Assembly (NCBI GenBank): GCA_000328365.1
Contig: KB308639.1
Span: forward strand, 27,080-91,079
DNA: 64,000 nucleotides
DNA from: Capitella teleta
Taxonomy: Eukaryota > Annelida > Polychaeta > Capitellidae
Direction: 5' to 3'
The position numbers were made by a program, and so were the translations under genes. Numbering within the stretch: the first letter of the stretch is position 1; each line of letters opens with the position of its first letter. The notes under the pieces are model-generated. The model was not told the DNA's origin. It did no database searches and saw nothing but the letters and a program-made list of their open reading frames with translations. Of this stretch, positions 1-13,245 are shown in pieces.

Positions 1-251
1 TCAATAAACTGACAATGCTTCCATATTGAGATAAAAACGAAAATAATATTACTAGTATATTGCCCTTGAAGCCCACTTAAAACCAAAGAAATTATCACCG
101 CTCCCTCATTCTGATCTATGCAAGTTGTTAAAGTGAGATGGTCGGGGAAGAATGTGTAATCTTTCAGGTCAAGCGGTGTTATTGAACCATGTTAGTTTAC
201 AACATAAGGACTATCAGATCAGCTTTTTAGTCAGATTCTCTTCATTCGGGA

Positions 252-600
252 GCAAAGGGGGCCCCGAATAGATCAGTGGGTTTAACCGGCTGACTACAAT
301 CCTATGCCGACGTTGGGGGTCGAGGTCCTGGGTTCGAGATCCGATCATGCCGCGGGCGTTATGATTGTGTATTATAATTGTAATTCGTTATAATTGTAAT
401 TCTTCGGTGACTCTGCAGTGCTGCCCAACTGCGTAACAAGGACGGGCACTGTGTAATACTGTCTATGGTGGTATGCAGGATAAAGAACCCTTGGGATTTA
501 TCGATAAGAGTAGGGGGAAACCCCGGTCCCGGGCCTTCTGTTCTGGCTCCCGTATCATCCGAATGGTTTGGGTGGAGCCGTAAAACCCCATCATGCATCA
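252..600 (+). repeat. tRNA-derived SINE, copy 1
   Basis: A tRNA-like head carries a pol III A box (TAGATCAGTGGG, 269-280) and a near-perfect B box (GGTTCGAGATCC, 331-342), followed by a non-tRNA body. The whole unit matches a second copy at 31626-31979 along its length. The body holds a local duplication of an AT-rich TATAATTGTAATTC block that copy 2 lacks. The tail is CATCATGCATCATGCATGC rather than the CACTC-type tail of copy 2. It looks older or more diverged than copy 2. Confidence 0.85.
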
Positions 601-3600
601 TGCATGCACCATTCTGGAGTAAGCCTTGATTCAGCAATAGCCCAATAATATCATTATGCTATTCCCTATCCCAAAGCGGTACGTACACTTGCTCGTGTCG
701 GAGAAGTCTTTTTTGGGGGGAAAATGCGTACATTTCTCAATATGCCACCGGCTAGTCTTTTATTTTCTTATGCTGCGAAAACTGCGTGTAGAGATACCAT
801 TGTTATACCACTAAGGAATTGTTGAAACTGAGAGATGGCGCATCAAGTATCGATGCCCCGTCGGTGGATGAGGTGTTCCACCATCAATTGTGTGTAACAC
901 CCAGTTGGCCGCTCCGACTGGTGGTGTGGCCGTCGTCTGCTCGTTAGACATTGGTGAGAGACCAGGATATGATGGAAGGGGTTCGTGGATTTTGGACCTT
1001 GTCGAGGGAACTAGAGAGGAGTGGGTTGGCGGCTGTTGACCGTGTGTGGAGTGCTAGAGAGAGGGTGGAGAAAATAAGAAAGAAGTAATTTTTTTTATGT
1101 GTGAGTTAATTGTTTGTTGTGTGGGGCCTTATTTTTATTATTTGTTATCCCTTCCTATCATTGAGTCTAAAGCTCTTCTTTTCCCGTTTTTAGTTTTTTG
1201 GCACAAGCGACAAACAAATGGTGGAATAGTTTTGTTATAAAAGGCCTCAAATATTACGACCTGACCTGACCTGCTGCCTCACCTCATATCACCATTTGCA
1301 CCGCGATTAATGTTTTTGTTCATTTCATTCAATGTAGTTCACGTTTTGTTGATGTAGTTTTGAGTATATGTATGTTTGAGTATATTTTAATGCTTGCATG
1401 TATGCTATTACTAATCCCCCCCCCCCGGAACACAGCGTATAACGTACTTGGTAACCAAGTAACGCGTACGCATGCGCACCAGTGGCGTACGTAGCCGAGA
1501 GGGGGGGGGGCCAAGCAGGGGTGGCTTTCGCCCCGGTATATTAACAATTATATTAATAAAATTAATAGCAGTATAAGTATGTTTTTTTTTCCCCCTTTTT
1601 TTTTTCTTATTCGACATCAACATTTTTCATATGCATGCATGTAGGCCTCCATCAAATTACGATTCTCATTCGACCTAAACATCTACAGGCCTATATATTA
1701 TTTATTAGTTGCAGTTAAATATTGTTTACACATATACTAATTAATTATGTGTTCATTCTGGGATAGCTTTCGGTGTAATTTATCTTCGAAAAATTGCATA
1801 AAAATGTTAAGGAAATTGCTCGCTAATTTCCAGTTAAAACCCTACAACCCTCCTCAACTTAATTGTATAGAAATGTCGTCATGTTTCAGTTAACGTACAT
1901 GACCTTTTTAGATGATTACAAATATTGAATGGCATCATATGATTCTATTGCTTGCAGCAATTTAATTTGGTTTAGTTTTAATCAGCGCGCTTTTGGAGAA
2001 GCATGGACCGATCATTTGCAAGACAAGGCAGTTCTACCTTGCTCTCACCTGGCACCCATATAGTCTCAAAGGCACAGATCATGCAGCTACGATCACATAC
2101 CAAAGTACATTTTTAAATATATACATGTATCCTCAAATTTCAACCTTAATTGTTGCTTCAGAAAGTAAAATATATCTATACAAAAACGCATACTAAAACT
2201 CCTCAACCGACTTCTCCAGCTCCCTTGACTTCAGAGCCGCTGCCGTCGCTTTTCTCTCAGAGCCGCAGAGCCGAAAACTCATGAAACCGAAGTGTAAGCG
2301 GAACCCCACATCATGGTGCAATATATTCAACAATCAGCATCAAACATATTCCATTTGAAGGCACTCAAACATAAAATAGTCCCTGATAATGAGCCACATG
2401 TCAGCAATAGTATTCGCATTGTGTGACAACCGTACCTTTTTCTTTTCGTTCTCCCTTAGCTACAATAATCCCCTATTTGTAGACCATAAATTGTAGACCG
2501 ATAAATATTTATTCGTTCAGAACAGACAGGAATTTATGGTTCAGAAGAGCAATGTATGTGCACAACAAATAATAGATGAAAGAAGAAATAACATGAAATA
2601 TAACACGTGTAATTCCTAAAAGTATCGAAATACGTGTAAAAAGAACATACTCGAATTGGAATTTTGCAAGCTATGTTTCACCCATTATGTTTATGTTTTG
2701 ATTTATTGTTACATTTGAAATAAGACTATTTGACAACATTTAATCTTCCACAATATTTTAATATTATATCTTACTTTACATGTACAAGTAGAATCTCAAT
2801 AAAGATTTGAAGGCACAATTCAATATTACGTGCATCTCATTAATTTATGTTCGCATAAGTGGAATCGCCCATGAAATTGACTTCAAATTTACGGTGTACC
2901 TCAAAGTAAATTGAGTGAAATCCACTATTTATTATGATGGCATGAGATAATAAATAATGAGATAATAAATAATGAGATAATAAAACATATTTATGGAGTT
3001 ATGGGGCAAACACTTGTGAGCAATCGTATACCTGAGCTGGGGCATTATCCTCATTCCTCTGTTTCGAGTTATTATTACCACTTTAGCTCAATTACCAAGC
3101 TAATAAAAGCTTCCTTTCAAAGGAGTACATTTATTTCTAACCATAACACTCCTAGCAAAATTAACAAGAGATTCACGACCATGCACTCGAAGAAATGTCT
3201 CGTTCGGTGACAATTACTTCCCCTCTGTTCAAACAGTTTTTTGATGCAAACGACTTTGGTTATTTGCTTGCATTAAGCGAAACTGATCCGCCATTTTCGT
3301 CTGTTTCTGCGACATGTCGCTGCAAGGCAGGCGGAAAATCGTGCGTCGTTGGCCTAATAAAGAGCGCTTATCAACGCCAAACACCCCGGCCGGCCACGCC
3401 TTCCGCAGGCCCTCAGAGGTTGCTTCGTCAGACAGCTCACATCTGCGCCGCAAGGGGGCGCTGCTCGCTAATCAGGACCGTGATTCAGCACTTTTAGGAG
3501 TCGTTCATATGGAGAGATATTAAAGAGTTGAATCAGTTCTGACATCACGGTCATCAGAACTTTTTGGAGAAGTCTCGCGATCAGCCTATAAATTCTGATT

Positions 3601-5220
3601 TTGTTGCTTGCCTTATCGTTGGCACTATGTAACTGAAACTATCATTAACAACTCTACAATTATGCGAAATGGGGATGAGAACACACACAAAAAATAAACC
3701 AAAATCACTCCTTATGAAGACAAAATAAAAAAAGGAAAAAGAACGAAAGTTCAATTTCGAATTTCCTGACAACAAACTGAATGGAAACCGTGCTAGCCGG
3801 ACTCATCAGCCGTCGCTGGAGGCAGGCATCCTGATGGATTATAGCGAGTAGCAAATCACAATAGAACCCTCCTGGATCGCAGACACAATTAACCCTGTGT
3901 CTCAAACCGCCCGCTCTTGAACACAGCATATTGCTGTAATCGGCCGCACATCCGCTCCGTCCGCGGTCCCGAAGAGAACATTAGCGGCGCGCTTCGCATC
4001 TGGGTGGAAACACATCGAGACGGTCATAATTGGTCTACAGGGGCTCCAGCAACGGAATCGAGCGTAATTTGTAGAAGATACTTATGTTTGTGATTTACTT
4101 TATGGCCAGTAAGGCTTCGGAACTGCAGCGATAACGCGACACTTTAAGGACTAGCGCCATTTGGAGGGTGTCTCTAAGGATGGCATCTGCATAGGCAATG
4201 GAGTCCGTTCAGCAGATGGTCGCCTTGTCTCTCTATTTGCTTGTTTGGTGATGAGAAATGCGTTAAGGATTCACTCAGCAGTCAGTTTCAGATTTTTCTC
4301 TTCCTTCTGACAATGTTCTTATAATTGAAAACGACCGAGGTGGGCTATTGTGAGCTTTGAATTAGTTTAGCATTAACACATCCACCCTTTGTGAATTCAT
4401 GACAGTGTAAATTTTAGAGGTACATTATCACCCAGATCATTATTAATTTTGGTTAATGACTTAATTCTATAATAAACTACGCAGAATCTGAGCATCGAGT
4501 GTACATGTATATTTTATATGTGCAGTACACATTGAGAAACACACCCATAACCTCTTGACAAGAGCACCAAGCAAAACCTCAACCCACACAGTCGCCCAAT
4601 TCTACTCCCGAATTGAGTGAGACCAACAGAAGCGGAGTAATTTACAGTCAGCGGCTGCAATGTTGATTCAGGATCAGTGAGTTTAATTTTCGGCATCCGA
4701 TATCTTCGTTAACCTCTTACCTTGCTCTGAGTGATTTCCCACGGGTGCTCTAGCTGGCAGAGCTCATGGCTCATGAATCATCAAAGACAGAATGTTATCA
4801 GTGATAAAAGCGGATAGGACGAAGCGGGGCACTGAGGCAGACAACGACGATGAATATAGACCTAATCGTGCTCATTCGACTGCGAACGACGAAATTGGCT
4901 GAGAAAGCATTCGCGACGGACGTCGGTTGCACAGCGAAAGCGACCCAATCAGCGCCTGTTGCCGCCAATGTGCATTCAGCCGCGAACCGCAATTGCTGCT
5001 GCTGCTGCTGCTGCTGCTCAACGAAGAGGATTCTTTGTTTGAGACGTCCGACTCGTTTTTTCAGGTCATTAATACTCCGCGTTTCGAGGGATTGTTGCGT
5101 TTCTACTATAGAGTAGATGCGGTATTACAGTGAAAGCAGTGTATGAGGTCCGGCCACGTTTATAAAACACACGTATTTGTACATGCATATGTGATGTAAT
5201 AGCTCAAATGTCAAATTGCG
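601..5220. other. intergenic, no gene recognised
   Basis: I see no supportable coding exon here. At 1416-1426 and 1501-1510 a C-run and a G-run flank a stretch reading AGTGGCGTACGTAGCCGAGA followed by Gs. This resembles the AGTGGCGTAGC..GGGG ends of widespread invertebrate DNA transposons, but I cannot find the other end. A CpG-rich patch at 3280-3500 and another at 3940-4010 could be regulatory. A TGC trinucleotide run lies at 4994-5018. Confidence 0.5.
4994..5018. repeat. (TGC)n microsatellite
   Basis: About eight TGC units stand in a row. No coding frame around them has supporting signals, so a polyglutamine or polyleucine reading is not claimed. Confidence 0.9.
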
Positions 5221-5290
5221 TTATTGGCGCAGTGGTAGCGAGCTCGCGGAGCTGAGGTACGTGGCTTCGATGTCTGGTGGGGCAACTTGC
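5221..5290 (+). repeat. tRNA-like SINE relic
   Basis: The A box TGGCGCAGTGG (5225-5235) fits the pol III consensus, and a B-box-like GGCTTCGATGTC follows at 5263-5274 at tRNA-like spacing. The rest does not fold convincingly as a tRNA, so this is read as the head of a decayed SINE and not as a tRNA gene. It is not the same family as the two full SINEs in this window. Confidence 0.4.
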
Positions 5291-5531
5291 CGGATTCAAA
5301 TTTCACGCCCTGAAAACCCTCATGTTCACCACAGCACTACATATTGAATATACCATAATATAGTGTCAAAATGTGGTACCTGGTTAGGCAGTGATGGATA
5401 TATTTTATGCTCGATTAATGTGGCTCCACTCGTTTGAATGTTCTCTGGTGAGTTGAGTCTGAGTTAATTGGTTTGATGACTCCAATTACCAGAATAAGTA
5501 TCGTGAAATCAGAGATAAAGGCGTTGCGCCA

Positions 5532-5967
5532 CTTTAACGTCGACCACTGTTCATTTCGGAACATTTTTAGATCGATTCTATTGGGGCTTTTGTATGGTGA
5601 CCATTTAAAAAAAAATTGCCATCCGTGAATGATATTCAAGACAAATTAAAATACAGATTTCCTGCTCATATAGAACAGCTTGAAATGAGATATGAGTGCG
5701 AGATTTCTTTTATCAGAACTGCTGAAAGATCTGCTCACTCGACGGTTCCCACTATTAACAGTGGAAGAATAACTTTTGTCAAATCAATACAGTCTGAAAT
5801 CAAACGCGAGAAGAAAGCGAGATTTTAAACCTCTAGGTATCTAGGAATTAGCCCACAGCAAGCGTATTGTCTAAAGATATGTCGATCAAAAGGTGCATTA
5901 TTTTGTCTTTTAGGGTGCATCCTCTATCACCCGTTACTAGTTCAAAACAATCAGAGATCCCCTTTAA
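5532..5967 (+). mobile_element. 438-bp inverted-repeat element, copy 1
   Basis: The ends are inverted repeats (CTTTAACGTCGACCACTGTT on the left; CAGAGATCCCCTTTAAC on the right, read in reverse). The full length aligns, in opposite orientation, with 44338-44775. Shared inner landmarks include GATCTGCTCACTCGACGG and GCCCACAGCAAGCGTATTGTC. It has no credible transposase frame, so it is a non-autonomous DNA transposon (MITE) of unassigned superfamily. Confidence 0.85.
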
Positions 5968-8090
5968 CTTAGTAGATATATATTTAAATCACTTGCGGTT
6001 AGAAGATTTACGTTGTCATTTTTCCCTTTTGATGTTGAAAACAAAATAATGAAATGGAAATTTGTTAGTGTGAATATACCGCAATTAGAAAATATTACCA
6101 AATTCCATTTATTCGAGTCGTTAACTTTTTGTATGGGAGTATAAAACAGACTCGTCGTTTCACATCCCTTTCGCTTCCATGTTGTGCGTAATAATGTGTA
6201 CATTGTGTGCTCTTAACTGTTTGGTTGTCTCTTTTGATTCATTTTGATGTCCGTGTTTTGTCTTAAATTGAATCTGTAATGACATGTTGCGAAATAAATC
6301 ATGTATATTCACAATATATTTATACATGTATGCAAATGATACATCGTTAGCTGTCAGAAGACCCAAACCTCGGATTGCATATAATCGGACACTGAGCACA
6401 TAACCTCAGAGAGACAGAAGCCCTTATGTAATGCAGTGCAATCGGCACTGGGAAGTGTGTTTCCTTTGTCCGATATGAACGCGCATGTTTCATGTCAACA
6501 TGCTGTGATCAATCCAAATCATAGTGTTCACCAGACGCGTTCATTTCATAACGACTTCATTTGCTCCTGATGAATGGACAAGGCAGTCGCTGATGCGATT
6601 ATGTGGATTCCGAAGACAGTTCCTAAACATCAGCGTGCGTCTTCAAGTGGAGACGAAATTGAAATTGATCACTTGCTAATCGGATTCCGCTCGCAATTGG
6701 CATTCCATGCGGAGATTCTAACCCATTTTGGCGATGTGACAGCCTGCATGTTATGCTGGCTATTCCATATGGCTGAGTGTCCTGTCTTCGAGCGTCTTGA
6801 ATGTATAAATGAAAACAGGCCATGAATCGGTGCAAATTAGGAGGAGATCGGCGGCACCTGCCCCCATCCGAGCGTCTTTTCAACCGCGATTGCAGCTAAT
6901 TAATCGCGACTATTCGTCGGGATAACAGGGTTAGGACGAGTGGAAATACGAAGGGGTTTCAGGGCTGCTACTCTCCTCATCTGTGTCCCATCTCATCAGC
7001 AAATGCCAACTGCTTTCCACTCCGACACCTTCATTACAAAAAAGTCAACCCTTTCTCTCCGGGTTAGGGCGGGCCTTCTTTTATTTTTGTGAAAAGCACT
7101 CCTTTGAATGTTCAAATAGCGTAGATTGGATGCCTGCCTTTTGTTGTCTGTGGTTTTTGCAGTTTACTTTTGGCTCCAAATGGAAGAAATGGCTTCGTGG
7201 TCGCTGTTGGCGTTTCTTGGTTGCTTCACCTTCAAGTGAAAGAGGAGGTAATTTATCTTCTCCCTGTTTTGAATCACATTGAGTCACTTTATCATCGCAA
7301 ATTGAGTACTAGGCATTAATATGGACTTGCTAACATCCATTTTTACGGGACAATGCTTGACTTTTTAATCGGTATTACATGTATTTCACAAGTAGTGCGT
7401 TGTCATGCCAGCAATTCTAAACACTTCAAGGTAATTCGATTTAATATAATTTGATTGGCACAAAAAAGTGACCTGAACGATAGCTGTATGCTGCCAAATA
7501 TATCGGACAAATAACTACACATAATACCATTCTGATGCCAGGATTATATATTTGACTGGGGTAAATTTTTATAATTGTACTAGATATACTTATACTGTAG
7601 TACGGATATCCCCAAAATGAGACAAGCGGTCATTACGTTTGCATGTAGGCAATGCAAATTACCGAAATTATGTAACCGTATACATTTATATTACAATGTA
7701 GGGTCTATACATGCATGTATATACATGACTGGTGATTGTTATACATTAAATGCACAATGCTTCATACAACCGGCCATTTCGTCCTTGCCGCAATCGAGAT
7801 CGTCGTAGAGGTCGCCAAGAAAGACATTAAGAATATATATGAAGTTTGCGGAGTCCCCAGATGGCGCAGCGGAGAATGGCGTCAGAGGAGAGATCAGAAT
7901 TCTCCCAGAAGGCGACATCGACGAAGCAGAAGCGGCAATTCTCCTAACAGACTCAGACGCGATATTTTACGCAGCCCGCGGGACGCGGAAACGGAATGAA
8001 AGCGCGACGGATAGCGATCGCTTAGGGCGGCAGTGTAGTCCCCTCCCTGGAACCCTTAACCTTGCCTTGCTTGAGACTTTGAGACTTTTA
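5968..8090. other. intergenic, no gene recognised
   Basis: No exon could be supported. Short open frames here lack splice or promoter context. An AT-rich AATTAATCGCG stretch near 6897 could be a homeodomain-type site, but nothing further supports an enhancer call. Confidence 0.4.
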
Positions 8091-8099
8091 TCAGAATCC

Positions 8100-8190
8100 G
8101 TCGCTGTGATTGGCGGAGAGGGCCGCGCGTGTTGTGCATAGCAACGGCCGCCATTAATCTCGTGATATCTCGCTCTCTCGCGAGACTTAT
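8100..8190. promoter_or_regulatory. CpG-rich orphan promoter cluster
   Basis: Within 90 bp are a reverse CCAAT box (ATTGG, 8109-8113), a GCATAGCAAC X-box-like half, a YY1-type GCCGCCATTA (8147-8156) and the palindrome TCTCGCGAGA (8176-8185), which in animals marks many housekeeping promoters. Read on the minus strand, the YY1 motif overlaps an ATG (AATGGCGGCC), a common arrangement at housekeeping starts. The flanks from about 7860 to 8260 are CpG-rich. I could not find the gene it would serve. It could also be a distal promoter of the PRDM8 gene. Confidence 0.45.
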
Positions 8191-8676
8191 GCTGGCAGCG
8201 TCGTTGGTCGCAATCAGGACTAGAATAGATTGCAGAGGATTGTGGTCTGATTGCGAGATACATTGACCAATAGTCTGTCACGGTCACTACAACATGTCGT
8301 ACGATGAGGATCGCTTTCTGATGAGTATTAACGATGACCCCGAAGCTATCACGACGAGAGACAAATCCATCACACAATCTGTCCAAAGATGAAACCGAGA
8401 TTGCTTAATGAACGACGCGAAGATGCTGCATGACCCGAGTGCTGATGACGTCGTCGGTCACGTGACATGCCGCCAGGTCTGTGTCCAAGATCATCACTCC
8501 AAAGGCAACGCCAGAAATCTGACCAAGAAATCTCTGCTACGAAAAGAAATTCCACAAGCACGTGCATGCACACGAATAGTACTTCCGAAAAATATGTATT
8601 GGTATAGACAGATCGCATTTTGGACCCCGCCCCCCCCCACGCCACAAATAAAGGAAGAAAAAACGGGGAAAAAAAG

Positions 8677-8677
8677 G

Positions 8678-8709
<32 letters not shown>

Positions 8710-8761
8710 ACAACAACAACAGCAAACAAACAAACAAACAAACAAACAAACAAACAAACAA
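8677..8761. repeat. (CAAAA)n / (CAAA)n compound microsatellite
   Basis: Runs of AAAAC, then AACAAC, then CAAA units make up the stretch. The open frames that cross it on both strands are artefacts of the repeat. Confidence 0.95.
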
Positions 8762-8764
8762 AAG

Positions 8765-10350
8765 TCAATCCATATCTCATTACACATTGAAGTTACATCA
8801 TCATAACGCATCCCTCTATTTACGCGGATCGCGCATCGGTGAAATGCCTTAATTCCAACTTTGACCACGTTTCGTTTTGATATAATGTAATCTTACTTTT
8901 CGGTATAATATTATAATATTATAATTTACATGTGTTCAAACGTCATTTTTTTTTTTCTCATACTGGGCCGCTGTCATTAAAAATACTTAGACGTGGGGAT
9001 AAAGGGCGGGAAATAACGAAAGTTGAATCACCTAAATACCATTGGCGAAGACAACAATTGCACATGAAATGAATTCTGGACGGGGATGGGTGGCGTCTAA
9101 TCCCAAGTGATGCGTTGGTGAGAATCCAATATTGTTTATGCCGTGCGGAGTGTGATAATCTCGCAATCTTCGTCAAAGGCGAGGTTGACACTTTCACGAG
9201 GGATCTATGAAGAGCTAATCCCCCACCATCCTTCCCTCGGCTCCCCGCATCAAGACTTCGCAGAAAACCAGGATTACACATAATCCCTAGTTACGTGGCT
9301 CTCTATCCATTGTTGTTGAACATTTTAATTATTCGGGGAGATTTCCCGCAGATTTCAATTTTCCTTCCGAAATCCCGCTTGATGAATGCCCTGAGGTCAT
9401 CCCTATTAGTCGCCGGTCCTCTCGGATGGCTCCCGCCCTGCCCTCTCCCCGTCGACCCGAGCCCCTTTCCCGCCCTGATGAAGCCCTCCGCTCGCCCGCT
9501 TTGGCGTTTCGTTTGATCAATACAGGTCCGAGGAATTAACAACACTTAGGATGACAAGCATATTCTATCCCCTCGTCTCAGCTCCCCTTGATTGGGGCTA
9601 AGGAAAATCTCCTGGGTGTCCTCTAACCGACCCCACCCCTCCTCTTCAAGTTCTGCTCTTTGTCTCTGAGAATCGCTTAATAAATATTACATGCATTAAC
9701 ATGATAAATTAATGCATGCAAGTGTCGTATACCGGAGATGACTGAGACCAAAGTAACGCAACACATTTTCTTCTTCTTTGTGATATTTGTTTAGCTCCTC
9801 ATTAATCTGTATAGACCATTCCTCTTCGGTTCTGTCATATATAAATATCAAAGTTACGCAAAACTTTCCGCAGTGATATCAGCAATTGGGAAATGAGATC
9901 ACCTGAGCAGAAGCCATGCATGACAAGGTGTCATTTGTGAATTAACCTCCGTAAAATGACCCCTGGTGTCCGAATATGGTCGTTAAAAATCCAACCTCAC
10001 TAAATTGGTTATAATTTCTAGAATTTTCCCAAGGAATTTGACACGCAATAAAGAAACATTATTTTTGAGGTGTTGACTGTGAGACCTGCAGTGCTATGCG
10101 GCCTCTGCTCAGAACTAATGGTCACCGGGTTAGAAGAGCCTGACCAGTGGTCAAAGATGCACAAAAAGAAGGTGATTAAGAAAGGAATGTAGGTGGAGAG
10201 GTAAAGGTGTATGCCAAAGATCAGAATGTCCGCTTAGAAAGGAACAAAAGGCTAATTTACCTGTGCTTTGTGACCACCCAAGCATCGGGCTCTTTCGACA
10301 CGACCTATGATCACATTCAGCAGATTGTTGTTGTTGTAATTTTGCAAGGA
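8765..10350. other. intergenic, no gene recognised
   Basis: No gene or repeat family could be supported. A single near copy of the dispersed CATAACGCAC motif lies at 8802-8811. Confidence 0.4.
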
Positions 10351-10358
10351 GAAAAGGG

Positions 10359-10478
10359 TATATAAAGGCACGACCACCCCAGAACGTGAGCAGACCTCTT
10401 GATGAGCACGGCTTCTTGTGAACTTGTGTATCCCTGTATGCTGTATCAATCTTGGATTTCTGTTTTCATCTCTTCAAG
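10359..10478 (+). promoter_or_regulatory. TATA promoter with possible first exon
   Basis: A textbook TATA box (TATATAAAGG, 10359-10368) is followed about 35 bp later by an ATG at 10402. A short open frame then reaches a consensus splice donor (TTCAA|GTAAGTGG) after 10477. The encoded peptide starts MSTASCELVYPCMLYQSWIS. No matching downstream exon was found within several kb, so the call rests on the promoter and donor alone. A non-coding RNA start is equally possible. Confidence 0.25.
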
Positions 10479-10479
10479 T

Positions 10480-12890
10480 AAGTGGCGATTATACACAAAG
10501 CCTGATAGGTGGTTCCATTTTAATTGTCCTTGCGTAAGTGTCGCAATATATGTGCAATGTTTTATGTTCCCCGATTTCTTGGAAATAAATTTTGAGAAAT
10601 GAGATGTCTTTCCGAATGTCTGCGGTGCTTGGATTTGACAGATGCTGTAAATAAGAAGTTATTAGCTTATAATGAAAAATTGAAAACATAGCCGGTATGA
10701 GACTTTAACTATATATGATTCGTAATTGCACCACTAAATAGGTACACCATAATTATGTTATACTACGTTATCGTCATTCAAGAGAATTGCTACCTTCATT
10801 TCACGACAGAATTTTTATTTGAAATATCGAACTTATGGTGAATTGCAATAATATCAAATTTTGATCATAATTGAATTGCTGCTAAACTTATGAACCAGGC
10901 GAGCAAAACAACGTACCCAGAAGCAAAATTTAATCAGACAAAATTCCGTTCATTTCTCTGCCGTGAGCTCGAGGCACGAGCAATTTTTCCGTGAATCACC
11001 TGCGATGACAGTCATTGCTTCGCTCACAGCAGGTTGGCAGTTGCTTTTGTGCCCCTCTTTGCATAACTCCTCTCTCCCTTCACTCGACGCCCAGCCGAGC
11101 AACATGCAGCAAATTAAACCTTTGTGAACTTAGGTGAAAAGTGCGAGGACCCATCAAGGGAAAAGGATTCAGAAGAGGTTGCATAAAAGAGGGAGGGATG
11201 ACCATGCAACTCACGGCGTTGCAGAGGGGGCGGTGGGAATACCTGTGGCAGGGGATTTATTAGAAATGCTGATTATTTCGAAGGGCGTTGAGCAGAATTT
11301 GAAGCCTCTTTTTCAGGTGTGAAATATTTGTGGTAGGAGCTCCGTCTGGGGAGATTTTGTAATTTTACAAGTATTGCAATAAAAATGCTCTATTGAAACG
11401 GATTGCAAAGAATTAAATATATATTATATATATCGTTATTATCTTTCTTCTCTTGCATATCTGAGCTCAAAGTGCAAATTTTGGTCAATACCTGTACTGC
11501 GGATTAATGCCACTTGAACTATACTCTGAACCTTCAATGCGTGCATCATACAGGCCACATTGCATTATAAGAGTCGATGCCTTGCATTCGGTATGCATGC
11601 ATGTACTCTTACAGTATACAGTTGCCAGAATTTACAAGCCGGTGCATCGCATGCAGAGGTACCGCTCATTTACAAATGACATGCAAATTTGCACAATAAA
11701 AAAAAAAAGAAAAAAAACGCCCAATAAGATAGACCGTATAATTGCACGATGCATATGCTGCCAGGAGTACTTTAACTGACAACCACCTTACCCTGCAATC
11801 ACTCATCACTCGCTCCATTAAGCAAAAAAGACGACCCAATACCTGTCTGCAATAATGAAATTACTCCTCGCCCCAGCGGAGTTGAGTCCCGCACGTACTG
11901 ACAGATGTTCCACCTTTGAAAAGCCCTCAAAATAAGGACATCATGGACGGGGTGCAACCCAGGGGTGTCGAATAGCCTCCCACCCCTCGCCAATGTTGGT
12001 GGACACCTTTTGCGAGGTCCCCGCCCGAGGGTTGGGTCATTATGGATGACCATAAATCACGTAGAGCAACCTGAGACATGCGTCAAAACGTCTGTGGGTT
12101 CTTTGGCTGACATATGTATTGTGGTTAACACGTAATGGGAGGGTTGCGATAGTGGCGATCACAGCGTTTACCTGTCAATGGTGCAGTATATATACTACAT
12201 GTATACATGTAGTGTCTCGAATGAAATGCTGAGTTTGTTGGTGCACGCATACATCTACGATTTTACAGGACGAACGACAAGTCCAAGGTTGCATGTTTTT
12301 AGAAGAAATTAAACGTTTGTCAGTCTGGATAAATGGACTGGTTTTGACCACTGCCGTTGAAATGGTTCGAGATTGCACTTGAATCACACACAATAGAACA
12401 GCATTCGCAGACGGACATAGCGTATAATAGCAATCGATGCAATTGATAAAGTGGCTGTTTAATCTTTTGAAGTCTGAGTATTCCAAAGTGTGTTTGATTC
12501 ATTACACTCCTATACCCATAGAAAGCATAGGAATTACTCTGCATGTTAAAGTACCTCATCACGCAATACTCCCAATTAACATCCTGCCCCTTATTCATTG
12601 ATCTCATTGTGTACATAGAATTCTTATTGCTAAATAATTAGTGAGGAATTCTCTAATTACACACGCGAAGCTCGTAGAAGTATGAGGTTAAATGAGTGGA
12701 GAGCAGCGATTTCTTTCATTACGTCATCCCTTCCCTGCGGCGTTATAGAAGTTACACGTATATATCAATGCGTAAACATAGAGAGATATGTAAATGAGTT
12801 TTAGATTGGGCCACGCGGACATCTGGACGCAAATACTCGAGAAGGTTCACCATGAAAAGCCGTCATTTTAGGATTTGCTTCTTCCCTGGA
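10480..12890. other. intergenic, no gene recognised
   Basis: AT-rich DNA with no supportable exon. The open frames on both strands lack codon or motif evidence. Confidence 0.4.
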
Positions 12891-12899
12891 TAATCTGAT

Positions 12900-13245
12900 T
12901 AGTGAGCGTTCGAAGTGCGCCGCCCGACGCACGAGCATCTGCTGAAAAGCGGACGCCGTCAAATGCGATCACACTTTTGTTGGCCAATAGCGGGGCCGAG
13001 GGGCCGTACCACAGAGACCAGGCCATCCTACATAGCCACGCGCAGGGGACGAGTGGCTTCTTTGAGCCAGCCCCCCAGACTGTCGTTAAAAAGCCGAGAG
13101 TTGGTCGCGGGCGCTTTATTAGGCAAGACTTCTCAGCACGCGACAAACACGCGACGACATCGCAGCAGCGGACTAGCGCCCGGATTAACCGACATCGTCT
13201 GGTGTTCGCCGGATTACATTCCGATTAATCGTACAACCAACTGAG
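12900..13245 (+). promoter_or_regulatory. CpG-rich island ending in splice donor; possible PRDM8 5' exon
   Basis: This GC/CpG-rich block contains a CCAAT box (TTGGCCAATAGCG near 12980) and ends in a strong donor, CAACTGAG|GTGAGTCC, with GT at 13246. The next well-supported acceptor on this strand is at 16380, which opens the PR-domain exon of PRDM8. A non-coding or barely coding first exon here spliced to that acceptor would make sense, but there is no direct evidence for the junction. Confidence 0.35.

Noticed and set aside
5221-5290. Functional tRNA gene
   Set aside because: A and B boxes are present, but acceptor and anticodon stems do not pair; treated as a SINE relic.
7967-8386. 139-codon minus-strand frame
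   Set aside because: It crosses the CpG-rich promoter-like block; length is explained by CpG-rich, stop-poor sequence.
8370-8868. Overlapping frames of 124-136 codons on both strands
   Set aside because: Created by the CAAA/CAAAA microsatellite.
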